From contig JAIETA010000149.1 in assembly GCA_019745575.1 (NCBI GenBank), forward strand, positions 1 through 52,625: a stretch of 52,625 bases of DNA, read 5' to 3'. A model generated the notes under the pieces. It was not told where the DNA came from. It searched no databases and saw nothing but the letters and a program-made list of their open reading frames with translations. Below are positions 28,791 through 38,687 of the stretch, piece after piece. Numbering within the stretch: position 1 is the first letter of the stretch; every line of letters starts with the position of its first letter. A program made the position numbers and the translations under genes. The stretch is from Reyranella sp. Its GTDB lineage: Bacteria; Pseudomonadota; Alphaproteobacteria; Reyranellales; Reyranellaceae.

Positions 28791-29693
28791 ATGCGCCATC
28801 CTGACCACGTGTCGGAACGAACCATCGCGATCACCGGCGGCGACGCCGGCTACTTCGACCTGATGCGCGACTGCATCGGCTCGTTGCGCGCAACACCCGA
28901 GGGGCGGGCACTCGACCTCGGCGTCCTGGATTGTGGCCTGACCGACGATCAGCGCGCCTGGTGCCGCGGCCAGGGGGCCATGCTGGTCGAACCGGTCTGG
29001 GACTTCGACTTCCCCGGCAGTGCCGCCCTCAAGGATGGCTACAAGGCCCTGACGGCGCGGCCGTTCCTGCCGCGCTACTTTCCAGGTTTCGACTTCTATT
29101 TTTGGATCGATGCCGACTGCTGGGTGCAGCAGGGCGACGCGATCGCGCTGTTCCTCGCCGCCGCCCGGACCGGGGCGCTGGCCGTGGCGCCGGAGATCCA
29201 CCGATCGATGCGCCACTACCGCCATGCCTGGGGTGAGTTCTCCGCGGTCTGCGGCGCTGCTTACGAGGCCTGCTTTGACAAGGAGACGGCCGAGCGCCTG
29301 ATCCGCTATCCGATGATCAACGCTGGCGTCTTTGCGCTGGCCGCAGGGGCGCCGCACTGGATGGGCTGGGCCGAGATCTATGGCGCGGCCCTGCAGCGGT
29401 CGACCGATCTCACCGATCAGCTCGCCCTGAACGTTCTGGTCTACGACAAGGGCTTTGCCTGCGAGCCCTTGCCCAGCCGCTGCAACTGGCCGGTGCATCA
29501 TGCCACGCCGGTGTGGGACGCCGGGCGCGGCCTGTTCGTCGAGCCGGCCCTGCCCTACGAGGCGCTCGGTATCCTGCACCTCACCATCTACACCAAACGG
29601 CTTGCCACCCTTGACGTTCGGGAACTGGGCGGCCCCCATGCCGGCCAGGTTCGGGCACGCTCGCTGCGCTGGCCCGGTCGCGCGTTGCGCTGA
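28791..29693 (+). CDS. Putative glycosyltransferase-like protein with DAD motif
   Basis: A 300-residue soluble protein if started at ATG 28791, preceded by AAAGGG; ATG 28767 and GTG 28809 are alternatives. The first recognisable element is TIAITGGDAGYFDLMRDCI. A WIDADCWV segment in the middle resembles the metal/nucleotide-binding DxD motif of GT-A glycosyltransferases, and YPMINAGVFALAAGAPHW followed by LTDQLALNVLVYD resembles the acceptor half of GT8-like enzymes. The donor sugar and acceptor are unknown, and family membership is inference from these motifs only. Divergent from the isomerase gene. Confidence 0.6.
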   Translation: MRHPDHVSERTIAITGGDAGYFDLMRDCIGSLRATPEGRALDLGVLDCGLTDDQRAWCRGQGAMLVEPVWDFDFPGSAALKDGYKALTARPFLPRYFPGFDFYFWIDADCWVQQGDAIALFLAAARTGALAVAPEIHRSMRHYRHAWGEFSAVCGAAYEACFDKETAERLIRYPMINAGVFALAAGAPHWMGWAEIYGAALQRSTDLTDQLALNVLVYDKGFACEPLPSRCNWPVHHATPVWDAGRGLFVEPALPYEALGILHLTIYTKRLATLDVRELGGPHAGQVRARSLRWPGRALR

Positions 29694-29720
29694 CCCCGGC
29701 GAACCGCCATATAGCGCGGC

Positions 29721-30569
29721 ATGACCGGGCTGCCGTTCCTAAAAATGCATGGATTGGGCAACGACTTCGTGGTGCTCGACGCGCGCGCCGCGTCGCTCGA
29801 CCTGCCGTTGGAACGCCGTCGCGCCATCGCCGACCGGCGGCGCGGTGTCGGGTGCGATCAGCTGATCGTGCTCGAACCACCGACCGACGGCGAGGCCGAC
29901 GTATTCATGCGGATTTTCAATCCCGACGGCGGCGAGGCCGGCGCCTGCGGCAACGCCACCCGTTGCGTGGCTTCCGTGGTGATGGACGAGCGCAAGACCG
30001 ATCAGGTCACGGTGCAGACGATTTCGGGCCTCCTGGAATCGCAGAAGACCGGCACGGGCGATAACGGCCTGCCGGTGATCTCCGTCGATATGGGGCTGGC
30101 CCGCCTGGACTGGCGCGACATCCCGGTGCGTGACGCTTGCGACACCAACCACCTGCCGGTCGGCCTGGGGCCGCTGCAGGATCCGGTCGGCACCAACATC
30201 GGCAACCCGCACGCCACCTTCTTCGTCGACGATCTGGCGGCGATCCCGCTCGCCGAACTCGGTCCCCAGCTCGAGCGCCATCGCTTCTTCCCCGAACGCG
30301 CCAACATCGGCGTGGTGCAGGCCCTGGGCGAAGGCAGGCTGCGGCTGCGCGTCTGGGAACGCGGCGCCGGCCTCACGCTTGCCTGCGGCTCGGGCGCCTG
30401 CGCCGCCGTCGTGGCCGCCAGCCGCCGCGGCCTCGTCGACCGCAAGGCCCAGGTCGTCGTCGACGGCGGCACCCTCGAGATGGAGTGGTTGCGCGACGGC
30501 CACGTGCTGATGACCGGCGGCATCGCCGTCGCCTTCAGGGGCGAACTCGACCGGTCGCTGCTGGCATGA
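29721..30569 (+). CDS. dapF: Diaminopimelate epimerase
   Basis: A 282-residue enzyme converting LL- to meso-diaminopimelate for lysine and peptidoglycan synthesis. It opens FLKMHGLGNDFVVLD; the two catalytic cysteines lie in GACGNATRCVAS and ACGSGACAAVVA. Other blocks, FNPDGGEAGACG, NIGNPHATFFVDD and ERGAGLTLACG, fit exactly. Its TGA overlaps the ATG of ftsY (ATGA), so FtsY and cell-wall precursor synthesis are translationally linked, a frequent arrangement in alphaproteobacteria, although a MiaB-like gene often intervenes. Confidence 0.97.
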   Translation: MTGLPFLKMHGLGNDFVVLDARAASLDLPLERRRAIADRRRGVGCDQLIVLEPPTDGEADVFMRIFNPDGGEAGACGNATRCVASVVMDERKTDQVTVQTISGLLESQKTGTGDNGLPVISVDMGLARLDWRDIPVRDACDTNHLPVGLGPLQDPVGTNIGNPHATFFVDDLAAIPLAELGPQLERHRFFPERANIGVVQALGEGRLRLRVWERGAGLTLACGSGACAAVVAASRRGLVDRKAQVVVDGGTLEMEWLRDGHVLMTGGIAVAFRGELDRSLLA

Positions 30570-31498
30570 GCGATGAGAAGGGCTCCTGGCTGTCGCGCCT
30601 GCGCTCGGGTCTCTCAAAGTCGACCCGGCGCGTCACCGAAAGCATCACCGGCCTCTTCACCAAGAAGAAGCTCGACCAGAAAACGCTGGACGATCTGGAG
30701 GACGCGCTGATCCAGGCCGATCTCGGCGTGGCCGTGGCGGCCCGCCTGGTCGGCAAGCTCGGCAAGGAGCGCTTCGGCAAGGAAGTGACCGACGAGGAAG
30801 TGCGCGGGGCCTTCGCCGACGATATCGCCGAGATCCTGCAGCCGGTCGCGGTCCCGCTCGTCCTCGATGCCGCGCTGAGGCCGCATGTCGTTCTGGTCGT
30901 CGGCGTCAACGGCAGCGGCAAGACCACGACCATCGCCAAGCTTGCCAACCTCTACAAGCGCGAGGGCCGCAAGGTCATGCTGGCCGCGGGCGACACGTTC
31001 CGCGCCGCCGCCGTCGAGCAGCTGAAGGTGTGGGGCGAACGGGCCGACGTGCCGGTGGTCGCCAAGGATACCGGCGCCGACGCGGCCGGGCTCGCCTACG
31101 AGGCGCTGGAGCGCGCCCGCACCGAGGGCTGCGACGTGCTGCTGATCGACACCGCCGGCCGCCTGCACAACAAGACCAACCTGATGGACGAGCTGGCCAA
31201 GATCGTGCGCGTCATCCGCAAGCTCGACGCCGCGGCACCGCATTCGTGCCTGCTGGTGCTCGACGCCACGACCGGCCAGAACGCCCACGCCCAGGTCGAG
31301 ACCTTCAAGACGCTGTCGCCGGTCGACTCGCTGGTGGTGACCAAGCTTGACGGCAGCGCCAAGGGCGGCGTGCTGGTGGCGCTGGCCGAAAAGTTCGGGC
31401 TGCCGGTCGTCGCCATCGGCGTCGGCGAGGGTATCGACGACCTGAGGCCATTCGAGGCGCGGGCCTTTGCGCGCGGATTGATGGGATTGCCGGCATGA
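30566..31498 (+). CDS. ftsY: Signal recognition particle receptor
   Basis: A 310-residue receptor GTPase for SRP at the inner membrane. The short N-terminal region is basic (SRLRSGLSKSTRRVTESI), lacking the long acidic A domain of E. coli. G-domain motifs: VVGVNGSGKTTTIAKLAN, GDTFRAAAVEQL, VLLIDTAGRLHNKTNLM, VVTKLDGSAKGGV, and AIGVGEGIDDLRPF at the end. Partner of the ffh product at 24973-26376. It overlaps dapF upstream and yciB downstream, each by 4 bases. Confidence 0.98.
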   Translation: MSDEKGSWLSRLRSGLSKSTRRVTESITGLFTKKKLDQKTLDDLEDALIQADLGVAVAARLVGKLGKERFGKEVTDEEVRGAFADDIAEILQPVAVPLVLDAALRPHVVLVVGVNGSGKTTTIAKLANLYKREGRKVMLAAGDTFRAAAVEQLKVWGERADVPVVAKDTGADAAGLAYEALERARTEGCDVLLIDTAGRLHNKTNLMDELAKIVRVIRKLDAAAPHSCLLVLDATTGQNAHAQVETFKTLSPVDSLVVTKLDGSAKGGVLVALAEKFGLPVVAIGVGEGIDDLRPFEARAFARGLMGLPA

Positions 31499-32091
31499 CG
31501 GAAAAGACGGACGACCAGGGCGGCCTGCGCAAGCTCTACGCCACGGCGCTGGAGCTCGGCCCGCTGGTGCTGTTCTTCATCGCCAACGGCCGCTGGGGCA
31601 TCTTCGTCGGCACCGCGGTGTTCGTCGTGGCGACGTCGGTGGCGCTGCCCTGCTATCGCTGGCTCGAGAAGCGCTGGCCGGTCATGCCGCTGGTCGGCGG
31701 TTTCTTCGTGCTGGTGTTCGGCGGGCTCACGATCTGGCTGCAGGACGAGACTTTCATCAAGCTGAAGCCGACCATCGTGAACTGCCTGTTCGGCACCATC
31801 CTGGGCGGCGGCCTGCTGCTGTTCCGCCGGCCGCTCCTGAAGCCGATCTTCGGCACCGCTTTCCGGCTGACCGACGAGGGCTGGCGCAAGCTCACAATGC
31901 GCTGGGCGCTGTTCTTCTTCGTGCTGGCCGCCGTCAACGAGGTGATGTGGCGGGGTTTCTCGACCGACACCTGGATCGCCAGCAAGATGTTCCTGAGCTT
32001 CCCGCTGACCCTGGTCTTCGCCTTTCTGCAGGTGCCGCTGATCAAACGCTACTGGGACGGCGCCGACAACCCTTTCGCCAAAGAAGGCTGA
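31495..32091 (+). CDS. yciB: Inner membrane-spanning protein YciB (septation protein A family)
   Basis: A 198-residue polytopic protein with about five transmembrane segments. Family hallmarks are ELGPLVLFFIANGRWGIF, KPTIVNCLFGTILGGGLL, LTDEGWRKLTMRWALFFF with AAVNEVMWRGFSTDTW, and FLQVPLIKRYW near the C-terminus. YciB/IspZ proteins take part in envelope maintenance and septation. The ATG overlaps the ftsY stop (ATGA), making it the third gene of the dapF-ftsY-yciB unit. Confidence 0.95.
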   Translation: MTEKTDDQGGLRKLYATALELGPLVLFFIANGRWGIFVGTAVFVVATSVALPCYRWLEKRWPVMPLVGGFFVLVFGGLTIWLQDETFIKLKPTIVNCLFGTILGGGLLLFRRPLLKPIFGTAFRLTDEGWRKLTMRWALFFFVLAAVNEVMWRGFSTDTWIASKMFLSFPLTLVFAFLQVPLIKRYWDGADNPFAKEG

Positions 32092-32092
32092 G

Positions 32093-32704
32093 CTAGACCC
32101 CCGCCGGCTTGCGCGGCGGCCACATGCGGGCGAGATCGCCGGTGGGATTCGAATAGGTCGCGAAATCGGCCTTGCTGCGCGAGTCGTGGAAGTGGGCGAG
32201 CGCCCACACCACAGTGGGGAAGGCGAGCTGATCCCATGGGATGTCGGCCCAGTCGACCAGCGCCACTTCCTCGCTCTCGACGCCGGCCGCGACGTCGGCG
32301 CTCAGCAGTCGGGCGCGGTACATGATCTGCACCTGGCCGATGCGCGCCACGCTGTACATGGCGAGCAGCCGGTCGATCTCGATGGCGGCGCAGGCCTCCT
32401 CGCGGGCCTCGCGCGTCGCTGCCTGCTCCGTCGTCTCGCCCAGTTCCATGTAGCCGGCCGGCACCGTCCAGAAGCCCTTGCGCGGCTCGATGGCGCGCCG
32501 GGCCAGCAGGATCTTGTCCTGCCAGGTGCAGACCGCGCCCGCCACGATCTTGGGGTTCTGGTAGTGGATGAACTCGCAGCGCCCGCACACCAGGCGCTCG
32601 CGGTTGTCGCCCTCGGGCACGCGCTTCTCGAAATGCTCCGGCGGATCCCAGGGCAGGCGCGGGCGGTCGGGTGGCGTGCCAGGCGGTGATATAGGGGCGC
32701 TCAT
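32093..32704 (-). CDS. NUDIX hydrolase with N-terminal zinc-ribbon-like segment
   Basis: A 203-residue protein. Near residue 40, VCGRCEFIHYQNPKIVAGAV is the truncated zinc-ribbon lead-in typical of a NUDIX subfamily related to NudC-like proteins. The NUDIX box is GYMELGETTEQAATREAREE, with its final Gly replaced by Cys-Ala, a variation also seen in relatives. It likely hydrolyses a nucleoside diphosphate derivative such as ADP-ribose or an oxidised nucleotide; substrate undetermined. Its stop faces yciB 1 base away. It lies upstream of no gene on its strand, 10 bases after the pgk stop region. Confidence 0.93.
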   Translation of the reverse strand: MSAPISPPGTPPDRPRLPWDPPEHFEKRVPEGDNRERLVCGRCEFIHYQNPKIVAGAVCTWQDKILLARRAIEPRKGFWTVPAGYMELGETTEQAATREAREEACAAIEIDRLLAMYSVARIGQVQIMYRARLLSADVAAGVESEEVALVDWADIPWDQLAFPTVVWALAHFHDSRSKADFATYSNPTGDLARMWPPRKPAGV

Positions 32705-32714
32705 GCCCCGACTC

Positions 32715-33920
32715 TTAGGCCGCCCGGATCAGCGCCGCAACGCCGGGCAGGGTCTTGCCTTCCATCCACTCCAGGAAGGCGCCGCCGGCCGTGGACACGT
32801 AGGAAAATTTCTCCTCGACGCCGGCCGCGGCCAGCGCCGCCACCGTGTCGCCGCCGCCCGCCACCGACAGCAGCTTTCCCGCCGATGTAAGTTCGGCCAC
32901 CGTCCGGGCCAGCGCCACGGTGCCGGTGTCGAACGGCGGAATCTCGAAGGCGCCGAGCGGACCGTTCCACACCAGGGTGGCGCAGGCGGCCACTTCCGCC
33001 TGGTAGAGCGCGATCGACTTCGGCCCGACATCGAGGATCATCCGGTCGTCGGGGCAGGCCTGGGCGTCGACCACCGTGCTGGCGGCGCCGGCCTTGAATT
33101 CGGCGGCCACCGCGACGTCGACCGGCAGCAGGACCTTGCAGTTGGCGGCCTTGGCCTTCTCGAGAATCTCCAGCGCCGTCGGCGCCAGTTCCTTCTCGCA
33201 CAGCGACTTGCCGACCCTGATCCCTTGCGCGTGCATGAACGTGTTGGCCATGCCGCCGCCGATGATCAACCGGTCGACCTTGGCGACGAGGTTGCCCAGC
33301 AGGTCGAGCTTGGTCGACACCTTGGCGCCGCCGACGACGGCGCAGACCGGCCGCTTCGGGTTGCCCAGCGCCTTGTCGAGCGCCTCCAGCTCGGCCTGCA
33401 TCAGCCGGCCGGCCGCCGCCGGAAGGCGATTGGCGATGCCCTCGGTCGAGGCATGGGCGCGATGCGCCGTGGAGAAGGCGTCGTTCACGTAGAGGTCGCC
33501 CAGCACCGACAGCCGGTCGATGAAGGCCGCGTCGTTCTTCTCCTCCTCCTTGTGGAAGCGGAGGTTCTCGAGCAGCAGCACGTCGCCGGGCTTGAGCGCG
33601 CGCACCGCATCCTCGGCCAGCGGCCCGACACAGTCCTCGGCGAAGGCCACGGGCTTGCCGAGCGCCGCCGAGAGCGGTTCGACCAGCGCTTTCAGCGACA
33701 GTTCCGGCACGCGCTTGCCGTCGGGCCGGCCAAAGTGGCTCAGCACGACGACACGGGCGCCCTTGGCCGCCAGTTCGGCGATCGTCGGCACGGCGCGCTC
33801 GATGCGCGTGGCGTCGGTGACCTTGCCGTTCTTCATCGGCACGTTGAGATCGACGCGCACCAGCACGCGCTTGCCCGCGACGTCGACGCCGTCGATCTTC
33901 CTGAAAGTGACTTTCGGCAT
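32715..33920 (-). CDS. pgk: Phosphoglycerate kinase
   Basis: A 401-residue glycolytic and Calvin-cycle enzyme that transfers phosphate between 1,3-bisphosphoglycerate and ADP. Landmarks: [92 protein letters not shown] and the C-terminal [16 protein letters not shown]. Standard length. Upstream of the NUDIX gene on the same strand; no gap/fba genes are adjacent here. Confidence 0.98.
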   Translation of the reverse strand: MPKVTFRKIDGVDVAGKRVLVRVDLNVPMKNGKVTDATRIERAVPTIAELAAKGARVVVLSHFGRPDGKRVPELSLKALVEPLSAALGKPVAFAEDCVGPLAEDAVRALKPGDVLLLENLRFHKEEEKNDAAFIDRLSVLGDLYVNDAFSTAHRAHASTEGIANRLPAAAGRLMQAELEALDKALGNPKRPVCAVVGGAKVSTKLDLLGNLVAKVDRLIIGGGMANTFMHAQGIRVGKSLCEKELAPTALEILEKAKAANCKVLLPVDVAVAAEFKAGAASTVVDAQACPDDRMILDVGPKSIALYQAEVAACATLVWNGPLGAFEIPPFDTGTVALARTVAELTSAGKLLSVAGGGDTVAALAAAGVEEKFSYVSTAGGAFLEWMEGKTLPGVAALIRAA

Positions 33921-33949
33921 GGCCTCTCGCTTGTCCGTTGTCCCGGCCT

Positions 33950-34177
33950 CTAGCGTTTCCGGATGACGAAGACCAGTACCTCGCCGTCGCGGCTGCTCGA
34001 CACCAGCTCATGACCGGTCTGGCGGCAGTAGGCGGGAAAGTCCTGCTCGGCCGCGGGATCGGTGGCGCGCACCGTCAGCAGGCCGCCGCTTGGCAGCTCG
34101 CGCAGCTTGCGGTTGGCGCGCAGCACGGGCAGCGGACAGAGCAGCCCCGTCGCGTCGTATTCGAGCGCGTCAGTCAC
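33950..34177 (-). CDS. TusA/SirA family sulfurtransferase
   Basis: A 75-residue protein with a GTG start. The signature [17 protein letters not shown] carries the active-site Cys in the CPxP motif, and [22 protein letters not shown] follows. TusA-like proteins relay sulfur for tRNA thiolation or cofactor synthesis. Its start overlaps the 3' end of the M48 peptidase gene by 8 bases, so the two are translationally coupled, a recurring but functionally unexplained pairing. Confidence 0.92.
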   Translation of the reverse strand: MTDALEYDATGLLCPLPVLRANRKLRELPSGGLLTVRATDPAAEQDFPAYCRQTGHELVSSSRDGEVLVFVIRKR

Positions 34178-34988
34178 GGGGGCGATAGTACTTCATGGCT
34201 TCGGGCAGCCACGCGCGGATATCGGCAATCCGCGTCGACGGCGCGGGATGCGTGCTCAGCCACTCGGCCTGGCTGCCGCGGCCGCTGCCGGCGGCGCGCA
34301 TGCGTTCCCACAGCGGCACCGCCTCGCGCGGGTCGTAGCCGGCCAGCGCCATCAACACCAGGCCGATGCGGTCGGCCTCCGATTCCTGGGCACGCGACAT
34401 CGGCAGGAGATAGCCCACCGTGGCGCCGGCGCCCAGCGCCGCCATCATCGCCGGCAGATAGGTGCGGCTGCGGCCGCTTGCCGTCGTCGCAAGTGCTGCC
34501 GAGGCGGCGGCGACGCCGACCGACGCCACCATCTGGTCGCTCATGCGCTCGGCGCCGTGGCGGGCCAGCGCATGCGCCACCTCGTGGCTGATCACCACGG
34601 CCAGGCCCGTCTCGGTGCGGGTGATCGGCAGCAGGCCGGTGTAGACGGCAATCTTGCCGCCGGGCAGGCAGAAGGCGTTGGGCTCGTCCCGCGCGATGGT
34701 CTTGAATTCCCAGCGGTAGTTCGGCGCCCGCCACATCTCGGCCGGCGGACGTTCGGCCGCCGCGGCGATGCGCCGGCCGACCCTGTCGACCAGGGCCGTG
34801 GCCTGGGCGTTGGTCGACAGCGGCTCCTTGGCCAGCACCTCGCGATAGGCTTGCAGCCCCATCTGCCGCTCCTCGGCCTCGCTCACCAGCATGACCTGCG
34901 AGCGGCCGGTGACCGGCGCGGTCTCGCAGGCGGCGAGCAGGACGAGGGCGCCGCCCAGGGTCAGCAGGGAACGCGTGACGGAACGCAT
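34170..34988 (-). CDS. M48 family metallopeptidase, predicted lipoprotein
   Basis: A 272-residue protein. The N-terminus has a lipoprotein signal with lipobox LLAAC (~residues 17-21), so it should be anchored to a membrane facing the periplasm. The zinc-binding motif VISHEVAHALARHG (HExxH) is followed by the third ligand Glu in QESEADRIGL, and STHPAPSTRIADIR near the end fits the Oma1/BepA-like subgroup. It probably degrades or chaperones outer-membrane or periplasmic proteins. It overlaps the TusA-like gene downstream. Confidence 0.93.
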   Translation of the reverse strand: MRSVTRSLLTLGGALVLLAACETAPVTGRSQVMLVSEAEERQMGLQAYREVLAKEPLSTNAQATALVDRVGRRIAAAAERPPAEMWRAPNYRWEFKTIARDEPNAFCLPGGKIAVYTGLLPITRTETGLAVVISHEVAHALARHGAERMSDQMVASVGVAAASAALATTASGRSRTYLPAMMAALGAGATVGYLLPMSRAQESEADRIGLVLMALAGYDPREAVPLWERMRAAGSGRGSQAEWLSTHPAPSTRIADIRAWLPEAMKYYRPRD

Positions 34989-35014
34989 GCCGCGACTCTA
35001 GGGGCGGGCGCAGG

Positions 35015-35944
35015 TCAGGTCGAGAGGAAGCCCGGGCCGCCGCGGCGCTTGAGTTCGTGGCCGGCCTCACGTCCGATGGCCTCGGCATCGCCCGCCGCGC
35101 CGCGCCGCTCGGTGGCGATCGCCTGTGAGCCGTCGGGCTTCACGATCAGGCCGCGCAGCAGGATCGAGCCGTCGGCGGCGAGCACGGCGTGGCCGGCGAT
35201 CGGCGTGCGGCAGGAGCCGTCGAGCACCGCCAGCATCGCATGCTCGGCGGCCACGCAGGTCGCGGTCGGCGCGTGGTCGATGGCGGCCAGCCAGGCCTGC
35301 GTGCGCGCATCGTCGTCGCGGCATTCGATGCAGACCGCGCCCTGGCCGACGGCGGGCAGCATCTCGTCTTCCGGCACCGGCGTGCCGACATGCGCCATGC
35401 CGAGTCGTCGGAGGCCAGCCAGCGCCAGCAGCGTCGCCTCGACCGTGCCGGCCGCGCGCTTGGCCAGCCGCGTCTCGACGTTGCCGCGCAAATTCACGAC
35501 CTGCAGGTCGGGCCGGCGGTGCAGGAGCTGGGCGCGCCGGCGGAGCGCGGAGGTGCCGACGACGGCGCCCGGCCGCAGGTCGGCGATGCGCTGCACGTCG
35601 CCCGCGATCAGCACGTCGCGCGCATCCTCGCGCGGCAGGAAGGCGCGGATCGCGAGACCGGGCGGCTGCGCCGTCGGCATGTCCTTCATGCTGTGGACGG
35701 CGGCATCGATGCGGCGGGCGAGCAGCGCTTCCTCGATCTCCTTGACGAACAGTCCCTTGCCGCCGGCCTCCGAGAGCGGCCGGTCCTGGATGGCGTCGCC
35801 GGTGGTCTTGATCGCCACGATCTCGATGGCGTCGGGTGCGGCCAGCGCCGGCACGGCCGCCGCCAGCGCGTCGCGCACCAGACCGGTCTGGGTGAGGGCG
35901 AGCTTGCTGCCGCGGGTGCCGAGCCGGAGGAGGGGGGCCGTCAT
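35015..35944 (-). CDS. hemC: Hydroxymethylbilane synthase (porphobilinogen deaminase)
   Basis: A 309-residue enzyme that joins four porphobilinogens in heme synthesis. Features: LGTRGSKLALTQTGLV, KTTGDAIQDRPLSEAGGKGLF, AVHSMKDMP, GTSALRRRAQLLHRRPDL, LRGNVETRL, and the cofactor-binding Cys in LDGSCRTPIAG. It is divergent from tsaD with 45 bases between the starts, a typical alphaproteobacterial pair. Confidence 0.98.
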   Translation of the reverse strand: MTAPLLRLGTRGSKLALTQTGLVRDALAAAVPALAAPDAIEIVAIKTTGDAIQDRPLSEAGGKGLFVKEIEEALLARRIDAAVHSMKDMPTAQPPGLAIRAFLPREDARDVLIAGDVQRIADLRPGAVVGTSALRRRAQLLHRRPDLQVVNLRGNVETRLAKRAAGTVEATLLALAGLRRLGMAHVGTPVPEDEMLPAVGQGAVCIECRDDDARTQAWLAAIDHAPTATCVAAEHAMLAVLDGSCRTPIAGHAVLAADGSILLRGLIVKPDGSQAIATERRGAAGDAEAIGREAGHELKRRGGPGFLST

Positions 35945-35989
35945 GGCGTTGCTCTAGCTTAGGTGGCCCGGCAACGCTAGAAGACACGC

Positions 35990-37054
35990 ATGCGCGTGCT
36001 GGGCATCGAAACAAGCTGCGACGAAACGGCGGTCGCCATCGTCGAGGCGCCGGCCGGCGACGGCCCCGTTACGAGCAGGCCGGTCGGCCGCATCCTGGCC
36101 AACGTGGTTTACAGCCAGCTCGCCGAGCACCGCCGCTTCGGCGGCGTCGTGCCGGAGATCGCCGCCCGCGCCCATCTGGAACGCCTCGACGGGCTGGTGG
36201 GCGAAGCGCTGGCCGACGCGGGCCTTGGCCTCGCCGATCTCGACGGCATCGCCGCCACCGGTGGCCCGGGCCTGATCGGCGGTGTGCTGGTCGGTGTCAT
36301 GACCGCCAAGGCGCTGGCCTTCGCCCACGACAAGCCGTTCCTCGCCATCAACCATCTCGAAGGCCACGCGCTTTCCGTGCGGCTCACGGAGGATGTGGCC
36401 TTTCCCTATCTTCTGCTGCTGGTCTCGGGCGGCCACTGCCAGCTCCTGACCGTGCGCGGGCCCGACAGCCAGGGCGGCGATTTTACGCGCCTGGGCACGA
36501 CCATCGACGATGCGGTCGGCGAATGCTTCGACAAGACCGCCAAGCTGCTCGGCCTCGGCTTTCCCGGCGGCCCGGCGGTGGAGAAGACGGCGATCGGCGG
36601 CGATGCGCAGCGCTTCGCCCTGCCGCGGCCGCTGTGGCGCAAGCCGGGCTGCGACTTCTCCTTCTCCGGCCTCAAGACCGCGGTCCGCCAGATCGCGGAG
36701 AAGCTGCCACCCGACGATCCCCGCGCCGTCGCCGATCTCTGCGCCTCGTTCCAGCGCACCGTGGGCGACGTGCTGGCCGACCGCTGCGCCAATGCGCTCG
36801 CCCTTGCGCCCTCGCCCGTCCTCGTGGTCGCAGGCGGGGTCGCGGCCAATGCCTATCTGCGCGGCCGGCTCGCGACGCTGGCGGCGTCGCACGGCGCCCG
36901 CCTCGTGGCGCCACCGCCAAAGCTTTGCACCGACAATGGCGCCATGATCGCCTGGGCCGGCATCGAGCGCCTGCGGCTCGGTCTGACGGACGGGCTCGAC
37001 TTCCGGCCGCGGCCGCGCTGGCCGCTCGATCCCGGCATCGAGGCGCGACCATGA
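35990..37054 (+). CDS. tsaD: tRNA threonylcarbamoyladenosine synthase subunit TsaD
   Basis: A 354-residue ASKHA-fold protein that transfers the threonylcarbamoyl group to A37 of ANN-decoding tRNAs. Motifs: [16 protein letters not shown], the metal-binding NHLEGH (His at ~122 and ~126), [32 protein letters not shown] and [13 protein letters not shown] with [12 protein letters not shown]. Full length. Its stop overlaps the ATG of the 2OG oxygenase-like gene by 4 bases. Confidence 0.98.
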   Translation: MRVLGIETSCDETAVAIVEAPAGDGPVTSRPVGRILANVVYSQLAEHRRFGGVVPEIAARAHLERLDGLVGEALADAGLGLADLDGIAATGGPGLIGGVLVGVMTAKALAFAHDKPFLAINHLEGHALSVRLTEDVAFPYLLLLVSGGHCQLLTVRGPDSQGGDFTRLGTTIDDAVGECFDKTAKLLGLGFPGGPAVEKTAIGGDAQRFALPRPLWRKPGCDFSFSGLKTAVRQIAEKLPPDDPRAVADLCASFQRTVGDVLADRCANALALAPSPVLVVAGGVAANAYLRGRLATLAASHGARLVAPPPKLCTDNGAMIAWAGIERLRLGLTDGLDFRPRPRWPLDPGIEARP

Positions 37055-37677
37055 ACCAGGGCTTCGAGGTCGTTCCGCTGTTCGCCACGCCGGTCGTGGT
37101 GTCGGACCTGCCCGACGGCGCCGCGCTCTGCGGCGATCTGCGCCGGGTGATCGAGCAGCGCGAGAAGACGCATCCCGGCACCCAGGCTTCCAACCTCGGC
37201 GGCTGGCAGTCGACCTGGGACATGGACCGCTGGGGCGGCGCGCCGGCGATCAGGCTGCTGGCGCTCGCCCGCAATCTCGCCAACCGCGTCACCACCGACC
37301 GCGAGGGCAAGCCCGTGGCCATCACATGGCGCGCCAACATGTGGGCCAACATCAACCGCACCGGTCACGGCAACGAATTCCACGCCCATCCCGGCAGCTT
37401 CTGGTCGGCGGTCTTTTATGTCGACGATGCCGGCATCGATGGCGATCCGTCGCTGGGCGGCGAGCTGGAATTCATGGATCCGCGCGGCCCTGGCCCCGCG
37501 ATGTACGCGCCGCACCTCGCCTTCGCCATGCCGGGCGGCCTGTCGGTCGGCGCCAACGAGACGGTGCGTCCCAAGTCCGGCCGGCTGGTGATGTTTCCGG
37601 CCTGGGTGCTGCACCAAGTGCGCCCCTATCGCGGCAACGCGACGCGCATTTCCATCGCCATGAATCTCAGCCTGTGA
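37051..37677 (+). CDS. 2OG-Fe(II) oxygenase-like protein (TIGR02466-type)
   Basis: A 208-residue protein. It starts [18 protein letters not shown], and has [20 protein letters not shown] then [18 protein letters not shown], where the first metal His lies. The second is in [20 protein letters not shown], whose Arg probably binds 2-oxoglutarate. This is the pattern of the putative oxygenase family often seen in phages and alphaproteobacteria. Substrate unknown; placement between tsaD and gpsA with 4-base overlaps on both sides suggests obligate co-translation rather than a shared pathway. Confidence 0.85.
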   Translation: MNQGFEVVPLFATPVVVSDLPDGAALCGDLRRVIEQREKTHPGTQASNLGGWQSTWDMDRWGGAPAIRLLALARNLANRVTTDREGKPVAITWRANMWANINRTGHGNEFHAHPGSFWSAVFYVDDAGIDGDPSLGGELEFMDPRGPGPAMYAPHLAFAMPGGLSVGANETVRPKSGRLVMFPAWVLHQVRPYRGNATRISIAMNLSL

Positions 37678-38663
37678 CCGGCATCGGCCATATCGGCGTC
37701 GCGGGCGGCGGCGCCTGGGGCACGGCGCTGGCCTGTCTCGCCCGCCGCGCCGGACGGCGCGTCACCCTGTGGTCGCGCGACCCCGCGATTTCGACGGCGA
37801 TCACGCAACAGCGCGCCAATCCCGTCTATCTGCCGGGCCTGGCGCTCGACGCCGGCATCGAAGCCGCGTCCGCTCTCGCGGGCCTCGGCGCCTGCGACGC
37901 GGTGCTGCTGGCCTGCCCGGCCCAGGCCGTGCGCGACGTGGCGGCGAAGCTGCCGGGCGGCAGCCCGGTGCTGATCTGCGCCAAGGGCATCGAGGCGGCG
38001 AGCGGCCTGCTGATGCCCGAGGTGCTGGCCGCGGTGCTGCCCGGCCGGCCGATCGCCATGCTGTCGGGGCCGAGCTTTGCCGAGGAGGCGGTGCAGGGCC
38101 TGCCGACCGCCGTCAGCATCGCCACGTCCGACGCCGGCCTCGGCCGCGATCTTGCCGCGGCGCTCGGCGCCGGCACCTTCCGGCCGTACTGGACCGACGA
38201 CATCACGGGCGTGTCGCTGGGCGGCGCGGTCAAGAACGTGCTGGCCATCGCCGCCGGCATCGTCGAGGGCCGCGGCCTCGGCCACAACGCCGCCGCGGCG
38301 CTGATCACCCGCGGCTTCGCCGAGATGGCCCGCCTCGGCCTCGCCATGGGCGCCCGGCTGGAAACGCTGACCGGCCTCAGCGGCCTCGGCGACATCGTGC
38401 TCACCTGCAACGGCCCGCTGTCGCGCAACCGCTCGCTTGGCCTGGCGCTGGGCCAGGGCACGTCGCTTGCCCGCCACATGGCCGGACGGCGCCAGGTCGT
38501 CGAGGGCGAGGCCACCGCGCCCGCCGTGGTGGCGCGCGCGGCGCGGCACGGCGTCGAGATGCCGATCTGCGCCGCCGTCGATGCTATCCTGCACCGCGGC
38601 GCGGGCCTGGACGAGGCGATCCGCGCCCTGCTGGCCCGGCCGTTGCGTCGGGAGGGCGAGTAG
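37674..38663 (+). CDS. gpsA: Glycerol-3-phosphate dehydrogenase [NAD(P)+]
   Basis: A 329-residue enzyme that makes sn-glycerol 3-phosphate for phospholipids. GTG start overlapping the previous stop (GTGA). Dinucleotide-binding IGVAGGGAWGTALACLARR, then LPGGSPVLICAKGIE, AMLSGPSFAEEAVQGLPTA, the catalytic Lys in GVSLGGAVKNVLAIAAGI, and LTGLSGLGDIVLTC, as expected. Third gene of the tsaD chain. Confidence 0.97.
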   Translation: MTGIGHIGVAGGGAWGTALACLARRAGRRVTLWSRDPAISTAITQQRANPVYLPGLALDAGIEAASALAGLGACDAVLLACPAQAVRDVAAKLPGGSPVLICAKGIEAASGLLMPEVLAAVLPGRPIAMLSGPSFAEEAVQGLPTAVSIATSDAGLGRDLAAALGAGTFRPYWTDDITGVSLGGAVKNVLAIAAGIVEGRGLGHNAAAALITRGFAEMARLGLAMGARLETLTGLSGLGDIVLTCNGPLSRNRSLGLALGQGTSLARHMAGRRQVVEGEATAPAVVARAARHGVEMPICAAVDAILHRGAGLDEAIRALLARPLRREGE

Positions 38664-38687
38664 CCCGGAGAGACAGGGGAGAGTGAC